Origin: Spirochaetota bacterium
Lineage (GTDB): Bacteria; Spirochaetota; UBA12135; COTS27; JAFLEE01
Assembly: GCA_017302015.1 (NCBI GenBank)
Contig: JAFLEE010000012.1
Span: forward strand, 1 to 64,000
Length of the DNA: 64,000 nucleotides
Direction: 5' to 3'
How positions within the stretch are numbered: position 1 is the stretch's first letter; each line of letters begins with the position of its first letter. Shown piece after piece: positions 1 to 8,635 of this stretch. The notes under the pieces are model-generated. The model was not told the DNA's origin. It saw only the letters and a program-made list of their open reading frames with translations, and made no database searches. The translations under genes and the position numbers were made by a program.

Positions 1-1
1 T

Positions 2-427
2 TATTGGGGCACCGACGCCTCCCTCGCGCTGATGCGTCATGGCCGCCAAACCGAACTCCCCGACCCCGGAGCCCTCCCCGAAGACCACCTGATCGAGGAC
101 ACCACCTTCGCCTTCCCCGGCATCCCCGACACGATCACCCTTGCCATCGCCTTCGGCGTCTTCACCCACCTCCCCCACGCCGACCTGGCCACCGCCCTCA
201 CGAACCTCCGCCGCTTCCCCGGCCTGCGCGCGACCCTTTTCACCGTCTTCCTCTCCGATGCCCCCGGCCCCACCCGGCAACCCGACGGCGTCGTCACCCA
301 CCCCGACCGCCCGCCCTACCACGTCCCCGAGGTGCGGGTCGCCCGAACCATCGCCGAGGCCGGCTTCACTCCCGCCCGCCTCCCCGCGCTCCTCCCCCGC
401 GGACAGGTTCTCTGGTCCGCCACCTGA
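2..427 (+). CDS. SAM-dependent methyltransferase, C-terminal part (5' end outside window)
   Basis: The reading frame is open from the first bases of the window, so the N-terminus lies upstream; about 141 codons are visible. The segment around FGVFTHLP followed by an amphipathic helix and a beta-strand (LFTVFL) resembles the post-motif-I half of class I SAM methyltransferases, where a VFTHL-type strand follows the SAM pocket. The glycine-rich SAM-binding motif itself is not in the window. The 3' end overlaps the convergent membrane-protein gene by 62 bp. Location beside a polysaccharide locus makes a sugar or lipid methylation role possible, but the substrate cannot be read from this fragment. 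Confidence 0.6.
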   Translation, partial: YWGTDASLALMRHGRQTELPDPGALPEDHLIEDTTFAFPGIPDTITLAIAFGVFTHLPHADLATALTNLRRFPGLRATLFTVFLSDAPGPTRQPDGVVTHPDRPPYHVPEVRVARTIAEAGFTPARLPALLPRGQVLWSAT

Positions 428-1646
428 CGGCTTTCCCGACCTTGCGCCGCCCCCCGCGCAGGAACCCGTCGAGGGAGAAGGCGGTCATGAAGAGGACGCT
501 CGCCTCGGCGCCGAAGAGGGCGATGCCGATCCAGCGATTGAGGGAGGTGCTGCGCGTGAGATGGCCAGATTCATAAAGCGCGATCAGGACGATCGCCGCC
601 ATGAAGAAGAGGTAAGCGCCCCGGTGGGCGCCGCGCAGGGCGCCGCGGGCGCCCAGCATCAAGGCGAAGAGGGTCAGAACGCCGAGCCCGATGCCCCATC
701 CCGGGAGGGCGAAGATGCCTTTGAGGGCTTCATCGAAACTGGCGAGATAGACGACATCCCGCGCGGGAAGGAAGGGGGGACGGATGAGGCGGTCGGGGGG
801 GATGAAATCCCCCGTGAAGGGAAGGTAGCGCGCTTGGTAGGCGTGCATGCCGGGGAGGACGAAGGCGAGGTAGGCGAGAAGGAGGAGACCGAAAAACAAG
901 CTGAGCCGCAGGAGCGCCGCCTTCTTCGGCCATTCCCGGCGCGTCACATAGCGGTGGATGGCGCGGGAGAGGAAAAAGATCCCCGCGAGGCCGACGAAGA
1001 CCATGTTGAGGAAGGGATAGCCGGAGATGAGGAAGATCGCCAAGGTCAGGGCGCCGAAAAGGAGCACGGGGAGGCGCGGGCCCTCCGCGTCATCCTCCAG
1101 ACTGACGACCCAGTAAAAGAGCCAGGGGAAAAGCGCGACGGAGGAGAGGAATCCCGGCTGGCCCAGGATGAGGTTGGAAAGGAGCGGGCCATAGAGGGCC
1201 GAGGAGAAGAGGGCGGGGAGGAACGCCACGCGGCAGCGGCGCAGGAAGAAGAAGGCGCCCATCCCTCCGAAGAGCACCACGCATTGGAGAACGGCTTCGT
1301 GGGCGAGGATGGGGTTCAGGAAGGAAGAAAAGAGGAGGTAAAGGAGGGAATACGGCGTGAAGAGATAGGCGGTGTTGACGTTATGGAAGAGGGATTCCCC
1401 GGGCCCGGTGAGGGGATTCCAGAACGGGAGGATGCCGCTGCGCAGTGAGTCGGCGAAATAGAGGAGGTTCGGGTAAAGGAGGTCGAATTTGTCCCAGCTG
1501 GTGAAATTCTGGCGGAGCAGGATCTCCTTCCAGAAGAGGGCCTGGCACGCCCCGAGGGCGGCGATGACCAGAACAGCCCGGAGGGCGCGGCTCCTCTCGA
1601 TGGCCTGCGTCAGGCGGCGCAGCGTCTCGTCCGGGGAATTGGGCAT
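366..1646 (-). CDS. YfhO/GT-C-like polytopic membrane protein, probably C-terminally shortened
   Basis: Predicted 426 aa with about ten hydrophobic segments. Near the N-terminus (about residues 50-75) is the D-x-x-xP...G-x-LPFWNP pattern typical of YfhO/GT-C-type bacterial membrane proteins, which often handle lipid-linked sugars. Those proteins are usually well over 600 aa. This one ends shortly after the segment FMTAFSLDGFL in a low-complexity Arg/Gly tail that reads antisense through the convergent methyltransferase gene, so it looks truncated. The ATG at 1646 was chosen because the upstream in-frame extension is antisense to the preceding glycosyltransferase. It is the last gene of the operon starting at 5752. 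The function is inferred only at the level of envelope glycan assembly. Confidence 0.6.
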   Translation of the reverse strand: MPNSPDETLRRLTQAIERSRALRAVLVIAALGACQALFWKEILLRQNFTSWDKFDLLYPNLLYFADSLRSGILPFWNPLTGPGESLFHNVNTAYLFTPYSLLYLLFSSFLNPILAHEAVLQCVVLFGGMGAFFFLRRCRVAFLPALFSSALYGPLLSNLILGQPGFLSSVALFPWLFYWVVSLEDDAEGPRLPVLLFGALTLAIFLISGYPFLNMVFVGLAGIFFLSRAIHRYVTRREWPKKAALLRLSLFFGLLLLAYLAFVLPGMHAYQARYLPFTGDFIPPDRLIRPPFLPARDVVYLASFDEALKGIFALPGWGIGLGVLTLFALMLGARGALRGAHRGAYLFFMAAIVLIALYESGHLTRSTSLNRWIGIALFGAEASVLFMTAFSLDGFLRGGRRKVGKAVRWRTREPVRGGGARGGGRE

Positions 1647-1677
1647 CGGAAGGGGTACCGACTTCAGGGGCGGGAAC

Positions 1678-2433
1678 CTACCCGCGCCAATACGCCGCAG
1701 CGAGGCGGTTTTTGCGGACTTCTTCCTCGGATTCCTGCAGGGGTTTCCAGCGTTTTCCGATGCGGACCTCATGGAGGAGGATCTTCAGGAACGCCATGCC
1801 GGTGGACAGGCTCGGGGAACCGAACCCGTTGTCGATGCGGGGGGATTCGTGGGTCGGGAATTCTTTGATCTTGAGATTCTTCTTGAAGGCGCGGATGGAA
1901 CTCTGGTACTCGATGGTGTAGCCGGGCCCGTCGAGGGCGATGAGTTCCCAGGTGCGCCGGGTGATGCCGCGGTAGCCGTTGATGGTGTCGCTGACCCAGT
2001 GCCCGCGGTTCCAAAGGATATTCGCGATGATGGTGAAGGCGAGGTTGACCCATTTGCGGGGGCGCCACCAGTGGATGTCTTCCTCGTTGTAGGCGCCCTT
2101 GACCATCCGCGTGGCGATGACGAGGTCGTTCCCCTCCTCGAGAAGCGGGCGGAATTTCGGGAGGTCGAGGGGGTCTTCGTTGCCGTCGGGACTATAGAAG
2201 ACGAGGGCATCGCCGCTGGATTTCCGGAAGGCGACGCGGAAGGCTTCGCCGCGGCCCTTCACCTCTTGTTGGTGGACGGGGATGCCCTTCTCCGCGAAGA
2301 ACTCCGCCGTGCCGTCGGTGGAGCCGCCATCGACGGCGAAGACCTCATCGAACGCGCCCAGGGGGATCTTGTGGAAGACGCCCTTGAGCCCCTCGATCTC
2401 GTTGAGGGTGAGGAAGATGAGCGTGACCTTCAT
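1678..2433 (-). CDS. glycosyltransferase family 2
   Basis: 251 aa. The N-terminus has the GT2/GT-A beginning: a hydrophobic strand followed by LTLNEIEGL, then VDGGSTDGT at about residues 35-43 (nucleotide-binding loop) and SPDGNEDP at about 81-88, where the acidic metal-binding cluster is expected. The overall order resembles dolichol-phosphate-mannose-synthase-type enzymes but without C-terminal membrane helices. The ATG at 2433 lies 8 bp after the FkbM gene, so the two are co-transcribed. It probably transfers an activated sugar to a lipid carrier or growing glycan on the cytoplasmic face; donor and acceptor are unknown. Confidence 0.85.
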   Translation of the reverse strand: MKVTLIFLTLNEIEGLKGVFHKIPLGAFDEVFAVDGGSTDGTAEFFAEKGIPVHQQEVKGRGEAFRVAFRKSSGDALVFYSPDGNEDPLDLPKFRPLLEEGNDLVIATRMVKGAYNEEDIHWWRPRKWVNLAFTIIANILWNRGHWVSDTINGYRGITRRTWELIALDGPGYTIEYQSSIRAFKKNLKIKEFPTHESPRIDNGFGSPSLSTGMAFLKILLHEVRIGKRWKPLQESEEEVRKNRLAAAYWRG

Positions 2434-2441
2434 GGGGCCCG

Positions 2442-3302
2442 TTACGGCGCCTTGGGGGCGGGGTCGTAATAATAGAGGCGGTCGGAGGGCAGGTCGAGGG
2501 CGAGGCGGTAGCCCATGCCCTCGAGGGTCTGGTAGAGTTCCTTGCGGCTGGTGTTTTCCCAACCGGTGCCCAGGACCGTCTCCACGAAGACGAGGGTCGG
2601 GCGCATGTCGCCGAAGCCCTTCACCACCTCGAGTTCGGCGCCCTCGGCATCGATGTGGGTCACGTCGATATGGTCGATGTTGTTTTGGCGGCAATAGGTG
2701 TCGACGCGGGTCGCGGGGACGACCGTGGGGGCGGGCGCCTGGCGGATATGGTCGTAGGTCTTGCGGTAATCGTCGGTGTGCTTGTGCAGCGACCCCTGGC
2801 CGCCGGCGCGCTCGCCGTCTTCCTTGATCTCCGTGGCGAGGAAGAAGGAGGCCGTGCCGTCGTGGTCGCACACGGCGCCGTGGAAGCTCTCGACGCCGAA
2901 ATGGGAGACGTACTGGGCGAGGTTCCCGTGGAGGCGCGGGTCGGCCTCGAAGGCGACGACCTTCGCCTTCGGGAAGCGCGACTTGAATCGGATCGAGTCG
3001 CCGGCGTCGTAGGACCCGATGTCGAAGATCACCGTGGGGAGGATCTGGAAGTCATCGAGCCAATCGAGGTTGAATTGGCTGCGGAAGAACACGGCCTTCC
3101 CGTCTTTCGGGTTGCGGTTGGGGAAGATGGACTGCCACGTGACGCCCGTCGCCGTGGTGTAGGTGCCGTCGAACCCGGCGTTCTGGATGGTGATCCGCCC
3201 GAGTTTGCGGGTTTGGAGGCGCGTGCGCGCCTTGATGAGTTCGGCGCCTGCGGCGGAGAGGAACACGTTGAGGGTCTTTTTGACGAGGGAGCGCAATGAC
3301 AT
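2442..3302 (-). CDS. FkbM family SAM-dependent methyltransferase
   Basis: 286 aa, typical for the family. Motif I is visible as FDIGSYDAGDS (about residues 94-104), followed by VAFEADP, the acidic residue that contacts SAM ribose. The FkbM-specific strand HIDAEGAELEVVKG lies near residue 220. FkbM enzymes O-methylate hydroxyls of sugars or polyketides, and in polysaccharide clusters they commonly methylate glycan residues. The gene sits 78 bp downstream of a membrane protein gene and 8 bp upstream of a GT2, inside the operon beginning at 5752. The sugar substrate is not predictable. Confidence 0.88.
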   Translation of the reverse strand: MSLRSLVKKTLNVFLSAAGAELIKARTRLQTRKLGRITIQNAGFDGTYTTATGVTWQSIFPNRNPKDGKAVFFRSQFNLDWLDDFQILPTVIFDIGSYDAGDSIRFKSRFPKAKVVAFEADPRLHGNLAQYVSHFGVESFHGAVCDHDGTASFFLATEIKEDGERAGGQGSLHKHTDDYRKTYDHIRQAPAPTVVPATRVDTYCRQNNIDHIDVTHIDAEGAELEVVKGFGDMRPTLVFVETVLGTGWENTSRKELYQTLEGMGYRLALDLPSDRLYYYDPAPKAP

Positions 3303-3380
3303 ATCGGGTATCCAGGAATTGGGTTTTTCGCGGAAAATTCGAGGAAAAAGTTTAACATGGACTGCTTCCCCGGCGCGTGT

Positions 3381-4874
3381 TCAGCGCTCGGGGACGCGGA
3401 TGGCCGCGTTGAACGCCTCGAGGGCGCTCTGGTCCGGGTGGGCCGCCCGGTACTGGGCGTACTCCCTCTTGAGGAATTCCAGTTTGTGGTGGGTATTGGA
3501 AAGATGGCCCTGGGCGATCACGGTGCGATGCCCCGGCAGGGCGACCAGGTTGAGGCAAAGCGCCAAGGAGAGAAGGGCCGCAAGGGGCCATGCGGGGACC
3601 CGGGGATCCGCAAGGAGCGCGGCGAGCGCTGCGCTGAGGCCGAGGAGGAAGACGGCGCCGAAGGGAACCGCGTAATAGATCCGGATCACGTCTTCCCAGA
3701 GGATCGCCTTGTGCTGCAGGGCCATGAGTTGGAGGATGACGAGGATCGCGGCGATCGCCATGGCCGCTTGGGCGGCGGGGGCGGAGAGACGCGCCGACCA
3801 ACGGACCAGGGGCGAGGCGGCGGCGATATCCCAGGGGGACCCCTTCACGAATACGGCGCACGCCAAACCCACGGCGGCGAGGGCGGGGACGGGGGGGAGG
3901 TTCCCGAGCATCATCCCGAAATAGGAGAGGAAGAGGCGCAAGGCGTCGAGATTGGGGATGAGTTGGGCCAGGCGAAGTTTGGCTCCGCCGCCCACCGTCC
4001 ACAGGCTCTGGTCGCCCGCGACGAAATGCCGCACGATCATCGGACCGAGCCACGACCGGTAGAGGAAGACGAAGGCGAGGGCCGCCACCAGACCGATCCA
4101 GGACGCCCGGAGCCGGGGCGGGCGTTGGACGATGAGCTGGAGCGCCAGGAACCCCGTGATCACGCCGAGATACGCGAGGCCGATCTCATCCAGGAGCCCG
4201 AGACTTGCGCCGAGGAGGAAGGCGAACCCGGCGGCCACAAAGTGTCGGCGATCCGCGGGACCGGCGTCTTTTGCGGTCCGCCAAAGTCCGAGGAGAAAAG
4301 CGGCGGAAACCACCATGAGGAGCGCGACGAGGGTTTTCCCGGTTCGGAAATAGAACCCCGTGAAGAAGACGCTGGGCGAGGAGAGGTAGGCCAGCAAGAG
4401 GAGGCCGGAAAGGAAGATCCCCCGGTTTCCGAAGAGGGTGCGCGCGAAGAACCCGTAGGCGACGACGAGGAGCGCGAGGGCCAAATAATGGACCAGGGAG
4501 AGCAAGTGGGGGAAGCCGGCCGCGAATCCCCAAAAGACCAGCTGGGTGTCGAGGTAATTGAAGAGGGTGCTGACTTCCCGCGCGCGGAAGTAATGGGAGG
4601 CGTCCGAATCCACGACATTGAATATCTTCGATAAAAAGCCGCTATGGGGATCGAGGTAATGCCCGAAATACCAATTGGCTTCCATATGGCGGATGCCGTT
4701 GTGGTGGTTGACGACGAGGGACAAAGCGAGGAGGAGGAAGGCGAGGGCGAAGGGCACCCAGGCCAGCAGGCGCAGCGCCCGCGGCGCGGCGTGATTCGTG
4801 TCGGGATTCAAGGGGCCACCTCGGTGGTTGATGGGAAGGCGCCAGGAAGCGAGTGCCAACCGGCGCTTCCCCAT
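3381..4874 (-). CDS. polytopic membrane protein of unknown function
   Basis: 497 aa with about 11-12 hydrophobic segments. A short cytoplasmic N-terminus precedes a first helix at about residues 36-58, then a polar loop with NWYFGHYLDPHSGF. This layout (helix 1, large loop with acidic and aromatic residues, many helices) is similar to GT-C glycosyltransferase-type membrane proteins, but I see no diagnostic motif. The protein ends in a soluble tail of about 50 residues. It lies 47 bp downstream of the short-chain dehydrogenase and upstream of fkbM in the same operon. I do not recognise the family; envelope glycan assembly is the best contextual guess. Confidence 0.6.
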   Translation of the reverse strand: MGKRRLALASWRLPINHRGGPLNPDTNHAAPRALRLLAWVPFALAFLLLALSLVVNHHNGIRHMEANWYFGHYLDPHSGFLSKIFNVVDSDASHYFRAREVSTLFNYLDTQLVFWGFAAGFPHLLSLVHYLALALLVVAYGFFARTLFGNRGIFLSGLLLLAYLSSPSVFFTGFYFRTGKTLVALLMVVSAAFLLGLWRTAKDAGPADRRHFVAAGFAFLLGASLGLLDEIGLAYLGVITGFLALQLIVQRPPRLRASWIGLVAALAFVFLYRSWLGPMIVRHFVAGDQSLWTVGGGAKLRLAQLIPNLDALRLFLSYFGMMLGNLPPVPALAAVGLACAVFVKGSPWDIAAASPLVRWSARLSAPAAQAAMAIAAILVILQLMALQHKAILWEDVIRIYYAVPFGAVFLLGLSAALAALLADPRVPAWPLAALLSLALCLNLVALPGHRTVIAQGHLSNTHHKLEFLKREYAQYRAAHPDQSALEAFNAAIRVPER

Positions 4875-4921
4875 TTTCTTATCACCCCGAAAACGGGGTC
4901 AACTGCGCGAAGCGCGGGCGA

Positions 4922-5752
4922 TTAGGGTTTCGAGCGCTCTTTGACGGATTTCCGCGCGATCGGGTGTACCCGGCGGTAAATCTGGTGGAATGCAAAATCG
5001 ACCCAACCCGGGAAAAACTTCGAGAGTTTCGCGAGGATCGGCGGGACCTCCCCACGGATGAGTTCGGGGGTGCGCCACCGGCAGCACCGGAGAATAAGGC
5101 GCGCGGCCTTCTGCGCGGTCATGGGTCGGGCCACTTTCCGGAAACGCGGATTCTTCATGCTTTCGGCGATCATCGGGGTGTCGACGTTCCCGGGGCAGAA
5201 AGCGCTGAACGTGATTCCGGTTCCGTAGTACTCCTTGCGCAGCGCCTCGGTCAACCCCACGAGCGCGAACTTGGAGGCGCAATAACTGGAAACGAAGGGG
5301 AAGCCTAGAACCCCGCCGATGGAGGAGACGTTGACCACGTGCCCGCGGCCCGCGCGGAGCATGTGGGGTAGCGTCGCCTGGATGAGGGCGGCCGGTCCGA
5401 GGTAATTGACCCGCGTCAGATACTCGGTTTCGGCGGCGCCTTGGTCGTGGAAATGGGCATTGCGGATGATCCCGGCGTTGTTGATGAGGTAATCGATGCG
5501 TCCCCATTTCTTGACCACCCGGTCGACCGCGCGCTTGCCCATCGCGAGGTTCGCGACATCGAACGGGAGGACCAGGGTCTCGCAACGATCCCCGAGTTGC
5601 CGAGCCAGAGAGTCCAGGAGGCCCTTTCGACGGGCGCAGAGCGCCAAGCGGGCTCCGCTGGCCGCGAGTTCCACGGCGGTGGCCCAACCGATGCCGCTGG
5701 AGGCGCCGGTGATGAAGAAGACTTTGCCGGAAAAGCGCGGATCGGGTTTCAT
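4922..5752 (-). CDS. SDR family NAD(P)-dependent oxidoreductase
   Basis: 276 aa classical short-chain dehydrogenase. The cofactor motif TGASSGIG is at residues 15-22, NNAG at 91-94, the catalytic Ser at 143/144 and YCASK at 157-161, so the active site is complete. After the core (about 245 aa) there is a basic and hydrophobic C-terminal extension, as in the membrane-associated DltE/HSD-like group. It is the first gene of a five-gene minus-strand operon. A TTGAAA-N17-TATAGT promoter ends 11 bp upstream of the ATG, so the leader is only a few nucleotides. The substrate is unknown. Confidence 0.85.
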   Translation of the reverse strand: MKPDPRFSGKVFFITGASSGIGWATAVELAASGARLALCARRKGLLDSLARQLGDRCETLVLPFDVANLAMGKRAVDRVVKKWGRIDYLINNAGIIRNAHFHDQGAAETEYLTRVNYLGPAALIQATLPHMLRAGRGHVVNVSSIGGVLGFPFVSSYCASKFALVGLTEALRKEYYGTGITFSAFCPGNVDTPMIAESMKNPRFRKVARPMTAQKAARLILRCCRWRTPELIRGEVPPILAKLSKFFPGWVDFAFHQIYRRVHPIARKSVKERSKP

Positions 5753-5763
5753 GGGGTGGGGAG

Positions 5764-5792
5764 ACTATACAACGGGGCGGATCCCTTTTCAA
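5764..5792 (-). promoter_or_regulatory. sigma70-type promoter of the 5752 operon
   Basis: Read on the minus strand: TTGAAA (5792-5787), 17 bp spacer, TATAGT (5769-5764). The -10 box ends 11 nt before the ATG at 5752, so transcription would start about 4-5 nt ahead of the start codon. It is divergent from the promoter at 5888-5916. Confidence 0.7.
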
Positions 5793-5887
5793 ATCCGCGT
5801 GCGTGGAGGAGGGGGGCCTGCCCGCGGAGGCCTCGGGGACGGCGTGTTCTGCCGCCACGGGCGAGCCCTTCCCGATTGCACCCCGTC

Positions 5888-5916
5888 TTGACGGGAAACC
5901 ACGCACCCGTTACGAT
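5888..5916 (+). promoter_or_regulatory. sigma70-type promoter of the gtrA operon
   Basis: TTGACG (5888-5893), 17 bp spacer, TACGAT (5911-5916). The -10 box overlaps an in-frame ATG at 5915, so that ATG cannot be translated from this promoter. This argues for the TTG at 5942, which has GGGAG seven bases upstream. Confidence 0.6.
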
Positions 5917-5941
5917 GGCCCACGGAATCGGGAGCGCACCC

Positions 5942-6391
5942 TTGAATATCTTGCAAAGAGCAGAGGCCTACGTTTCTGTATTGGCGCGTGAACGCGTAGG
6001 ACTCTCCGAGGCCCGCTGGGAAACCCTCAAGCAATTTTGCATCTACATTCTCGTGGGCGTGGCCAACACCGGCTTCGGTTACCTCATGTATTTCCTCGCG
6101 ATCCGGGCGGGCCTCGTACCGAGGGTCGCCCTCGTCGTTTCAACGTCCCTGGGCGTCGCCTTCAATTACTTCACCACCGGGCGCGTGGTCTTCCGCAATA
6201 AATCCTGGTCCCCCTTCCTCAAATACCTGTTGGTCCAAGTCGCCATCTATTTCGGGAACGTGGCGCTCTTGGAATGGCTGATCCGCATCGGCTTGGGTCC
6301 TCTCGCCGCCCAGGCGCTCTGCATCCCGATGGTGGTTCTGGGCGGCTACCTCCTCCTTCGGTTCCTTGTTTTCCGAAACGTACGCGCATGA
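5942..6391 (+). CDS. GtrA family membrane protein
   Basis: 149 aa from a TTG start (GGGAG at 5930-5934); an ATG at 5915 is in frame but overlaps the predicted -10 box. Four hydrophobic segments and the GtrA hallmarks are visible: QFCIYILVGVANTGFGY at the first helix, a Phe-Asn-Tyr pair (AFNYFTTGRVVF) after the second, and RFLVFR at the C-terminus. GtrA proteins are thought to help flip polyprenyl-phosphate-linked sugars made by a GtrB-type transferase. A GtrB/ArnC-like gene follows 151 bp downstream, matching the usual pair. The spacer holds an imperfect CCCTTTCGCC/GGCGAAGGG hairpin. Confidence 0.85.
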   Translation: MNILQRAEAYVSVLARERVGLSEARWETLKQFCIYILVGVANTGFGYLMYFLAIRAGLVPRVALVVSTSLGVAFNYFTTGRVVFRNKSWSPFLKYLLVQVAIYFGNVALLEWLIRIGLGPLAAQALCIPMVVLGGYLLLRFLVFRNVRA

Positions 6392-6542
6392 CCCGGCCAT
6401 TGCCGGCGCAGGGCCGCAGGATGCATGGTAAAAACTTGGCGAATGGATTCCCTTTCGCCGCGCGAGGCGAAGGGCCGGGCGCCCGCCAACGGTCGGGCCG
6501 CGACGGAGATCTTGTAACCGTATTCCAGAGGATGGGGCGTCG

Positions 6543-7538
6543 ATGAAAAAGTCAGGGGCGAAGGGCCAAACGGCCAGGGGGCGGCAATGCATCAGCATCC
6601 TCACCCCCTGCTACAACGAATCCCAGAACGTCGTGGCCCTCTCCGCCGCGGTCGCCGGGGTCATGGCCCGCTTGCCCGACCTCGATTACGAGCACGTGTT
6701 CATCGACAATTGCTCCACCGACGAGACCCCCGCCCTCTTGAGGGGCCTCGCGGCGAAGGACCGCCGGGTGAAGCTCATCTTCAACGCCCGGAATTTCGGC
6801 CATGTCCGCTCCCCGTTCCACGGGCTGCTGCAATGCCGGGGCGACGCGGTCATCCAATTGGTCGCCGATTTCCAGGACCCCCCCGAATTGATCCTCGAGT
6901 TCGTGAAGCATTGGCGCCGCGGGGCGAAGATCGTCATCGGGGTCAAGACCGAATCCGAGGAGAGCCGGGTGATGTACGCCCTGCGCCACCTGTATTACCG
7001 GCTCATCCGAAACCTCGGGGAGTTCCCCCACGTCGACCATTTCACCGGCTTCGGCCTCTACGACCAGTGCGTCATCGAGGCCCTGCGTTCCTTCGACGAT
7101 CCGATCCCGTACCTGCGGGGCATGATCGCCGAGATCGGTTTCGACCGGGTCGAGGTGCCCTACCTGCAACCGCGCCGCAAGGGCGGCCGCAGCAAGAATA
7201 ATTTCCTGACCCTCTTCGATTTCGCGCTCCTCGGCTTCGTCAATAATAGCCGGGTGCCCCTACGCCTCGCCGTCTTCCTCGGCCTCTTCGCCGGGGGGGC
7301 CAGTTTCGCGGTGGGCCTCTTCTACCTGGTCTACAAGATCCTCTTCTGGGACCGGTTCCAGGTCGGCTCCGCGCCGATCGTCATCGGGCTCTTCTTCTTC
7401 GCGTCGGTCCAATTATTCTTCACCGGCATCGTCGGGGAGTACATCGGGGCGATCCATACCCAGGTCAAAAAACGCCCCCGCGTCATCGAGCGGGAACGGG
7501 TGAATTGGGCGAAAGACGATTCCCGCCCCGTGGGGTGA
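6543..7538 (+). CDS. polyprenyl-phosphate glycosyltransferase, GtrB/ArnC-like GT2
   Basis: 331 aa. An N-terminal GT-A domain carries SILTPCYNES, then DNCSTDET (about residues 56-63) and VADFQDPPE (about 103-111), the D-x-Q-D-PPE signature of enzymes that transfer a sugar to undecaprenyl phosphate. Two strong membrane helices follow at about residues 240-265 and 278-300, ending GEYIGAIH, as in GtrB, ArnC and YkcC. AGAGGA lies upstream of the ATG. The partner gtrA gene is directly upstream. Together they would make and flip a lipid-phosphate-linked monosaccharide used to decorate a glycan outside the inner membrane. The sugar is unknown. Confidence 0.88.
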   Translation: MKKSGAKGQTARGRQCISILTPCYNESQNVVALSAAVAGVMARLPDLDYEHVFIDNCSTDETPALLRGLAAKDRRVKLIFNARNFGHVRSPFHGLLQCRGDAVIQLVADFQDPPELILEFVKHWRRGAKIVIGVKTESEESRVMYALRHLYYRLIRNLGEFPHVDHFTGFGLYDQCVIEALRSFDDPIPYLRGMIAEIGFDRVEVPYLQPRRKGGRSKNNFLTLFDFALLGFVNNSRVPLRLAVFLGLFAGGASFAVGLFYLVYKILFWDRFQVGSAPIVIGLFFFASVQLFFTGIVGEYIGAIHTQVKKRPRVIERERVNWAKDDSRPVG

Positions 7539-7641
7539 GCTCCGCGCCGCGTCCATTCCCCTGAGATTCGGCTTTTCCCCGCCGGTTTCCACCGCGGTGG
7601 CACGGGGAGCGGGCCCCTACCGGAGGGCAATTCTCCGGGTG

Positions 7642-7647
7642 TACAAT
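7642..7647 (+). promoter_or_regulatory. possible -10 box (TACAAT) upstream of acetaldehyde dehydrogenase
   Basis: TACAAT lies in the 209 bp gap between two same-strand genes, about 100 nt before the ATG at 7748. No convincing -35 hexamer is at the right distance, so this is a weak internal promoter candidate. Confidence 0.3.
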
Positions 7648-7747
7648 GCACCTCGGCATCCGCGCGAGGGCTCGGCCCCGTCGACGGCGCCCCGGTAACG
7701 GGGCCGCCACAAGGAAACCGCCCACGGGCGGCGGGAATGGGAAACGC

Positions 7748-8626
7748 ATGACAGCAAGCAAAAAACTCGGCGTCGCGATCCTCGGCACCGGCAATATCGG
7801 AACGGATCTCCTCATTAAGATCCTTCGCTCGCCCCATTTGGAGTGCCGGCTCTTCGCCGGCCGGAATCTCGGCTCGCCCGGCATGATGAAGGCGAGCCAA
7901 CTCGGGGTCGCCGTGTCCGCCCGGGGGATCGACGCCGTCCTCGAGGCCGCGGGCGAGGTTTCCCTCGTCTTCGACGCCACGAGCGCGATGGACCACCTCA
8001 AGCACGCGCCGCGCCTCGAGAAGAAGGGCATCGTCGCCGTCGATTTGACCCCCGCCAAGGTCGGGCGCATGTGCGTGCCCGCCGTCAACCTCAACGATTG
8101 CCTGGGGCTCCCCAACGTGAATATGGTGACCTGCGGGGGGCAGGCGGCGATCCCCCTGGCCTTCGCGATCCAGAAGGCCAACCCCAAGGTGCGCTACATC
8201 GAGACCGTCTCGAGCATCGCCTCGCGCAGCGCCGGCCCGGCGACGCGCCTCAACCTCGACGAGTACCTCGGCACGACCGAAGCCGGGCTCGGGCTCTTCT
8301 CCTCCTGCCCCGACACCAAGGCGATCATCAACCTCAACCCCGCCCAGCCCTGCGTGCATATGCAGACCACGCTCCTCGCGCGGGTGGAGGATCCCGATCT
8401 CGACGCGACGCGGGCCCGGGTCGCCGAAATGGTCGCACTCATCCGCGGGTACGTGCCGGGCTACCAGCTCATCCTCGAGCCCATGCTCGAGAACGGGCGC
8501 CTGGCCACCATGGTGCGCGTCGACGGGCTGGGCGATTACCTGCCCAAGTACGCCGGCAACCTCGACATCATCAATTGCGCGGCCATCGCCTACGCCGAGG
8601 CCGTGGCCAACCGACGCGGCAATTAG
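7748..8626 (+). CDS. mhpF: acetaldehyde dehydrogenase (acetylating)
   Basis: 292 aa, close to the roughly 300-315 aa of the DmpF/MhpF/BphJ family. The Rossmann motif ILGTGNIGTD is at residues 11-20, and the catalytic cysteine is in NMVTCGGQAAIP (Cys129). The family oxidises acetaldehyde with NAD and CoA to acetyl-CoA, and forms a channelling complex with 4-hydroxy-2-oxovalerate aldolase, which is encoded 9 bp downstream. In aromatic meta-cleavage operons the pair is accompanied by a hydratase and ring-cleavage enzymes. None are here; the neighbours are glycosyltransferases, an epimerase and a TPP enzyme. The pair is therefore more likely to serve modified-sugar synthesis. Confidence 0.9.
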   Translation: MTASKKLGVAILGTGNIGTDLLIKILRSPHLECRLFAGRNLGSPGMMKASQLGVAVSARGIDAVLEAAGEVSLVFDATSAMDHLKHAPRLEKKGIVAVDLTPAKVGRMCVPAVNLNDCLGLPNVNMVTCGGQAAIPLAFAIQKANPKVRYIETVSSIASRSAGPATRLNLDEYLGTTEAGLGLFSSCPDTKAIINLNPAQPCVHMQTTLLARVEDPDLDATRARVAEMVALIRGYVPGYQLILEPMLENGRLATMVRVDGLGDYLPKYAGNLDIINCAAIAYAEAVANRRGN

Positions 8627-8635
8627 GGGAACTCC

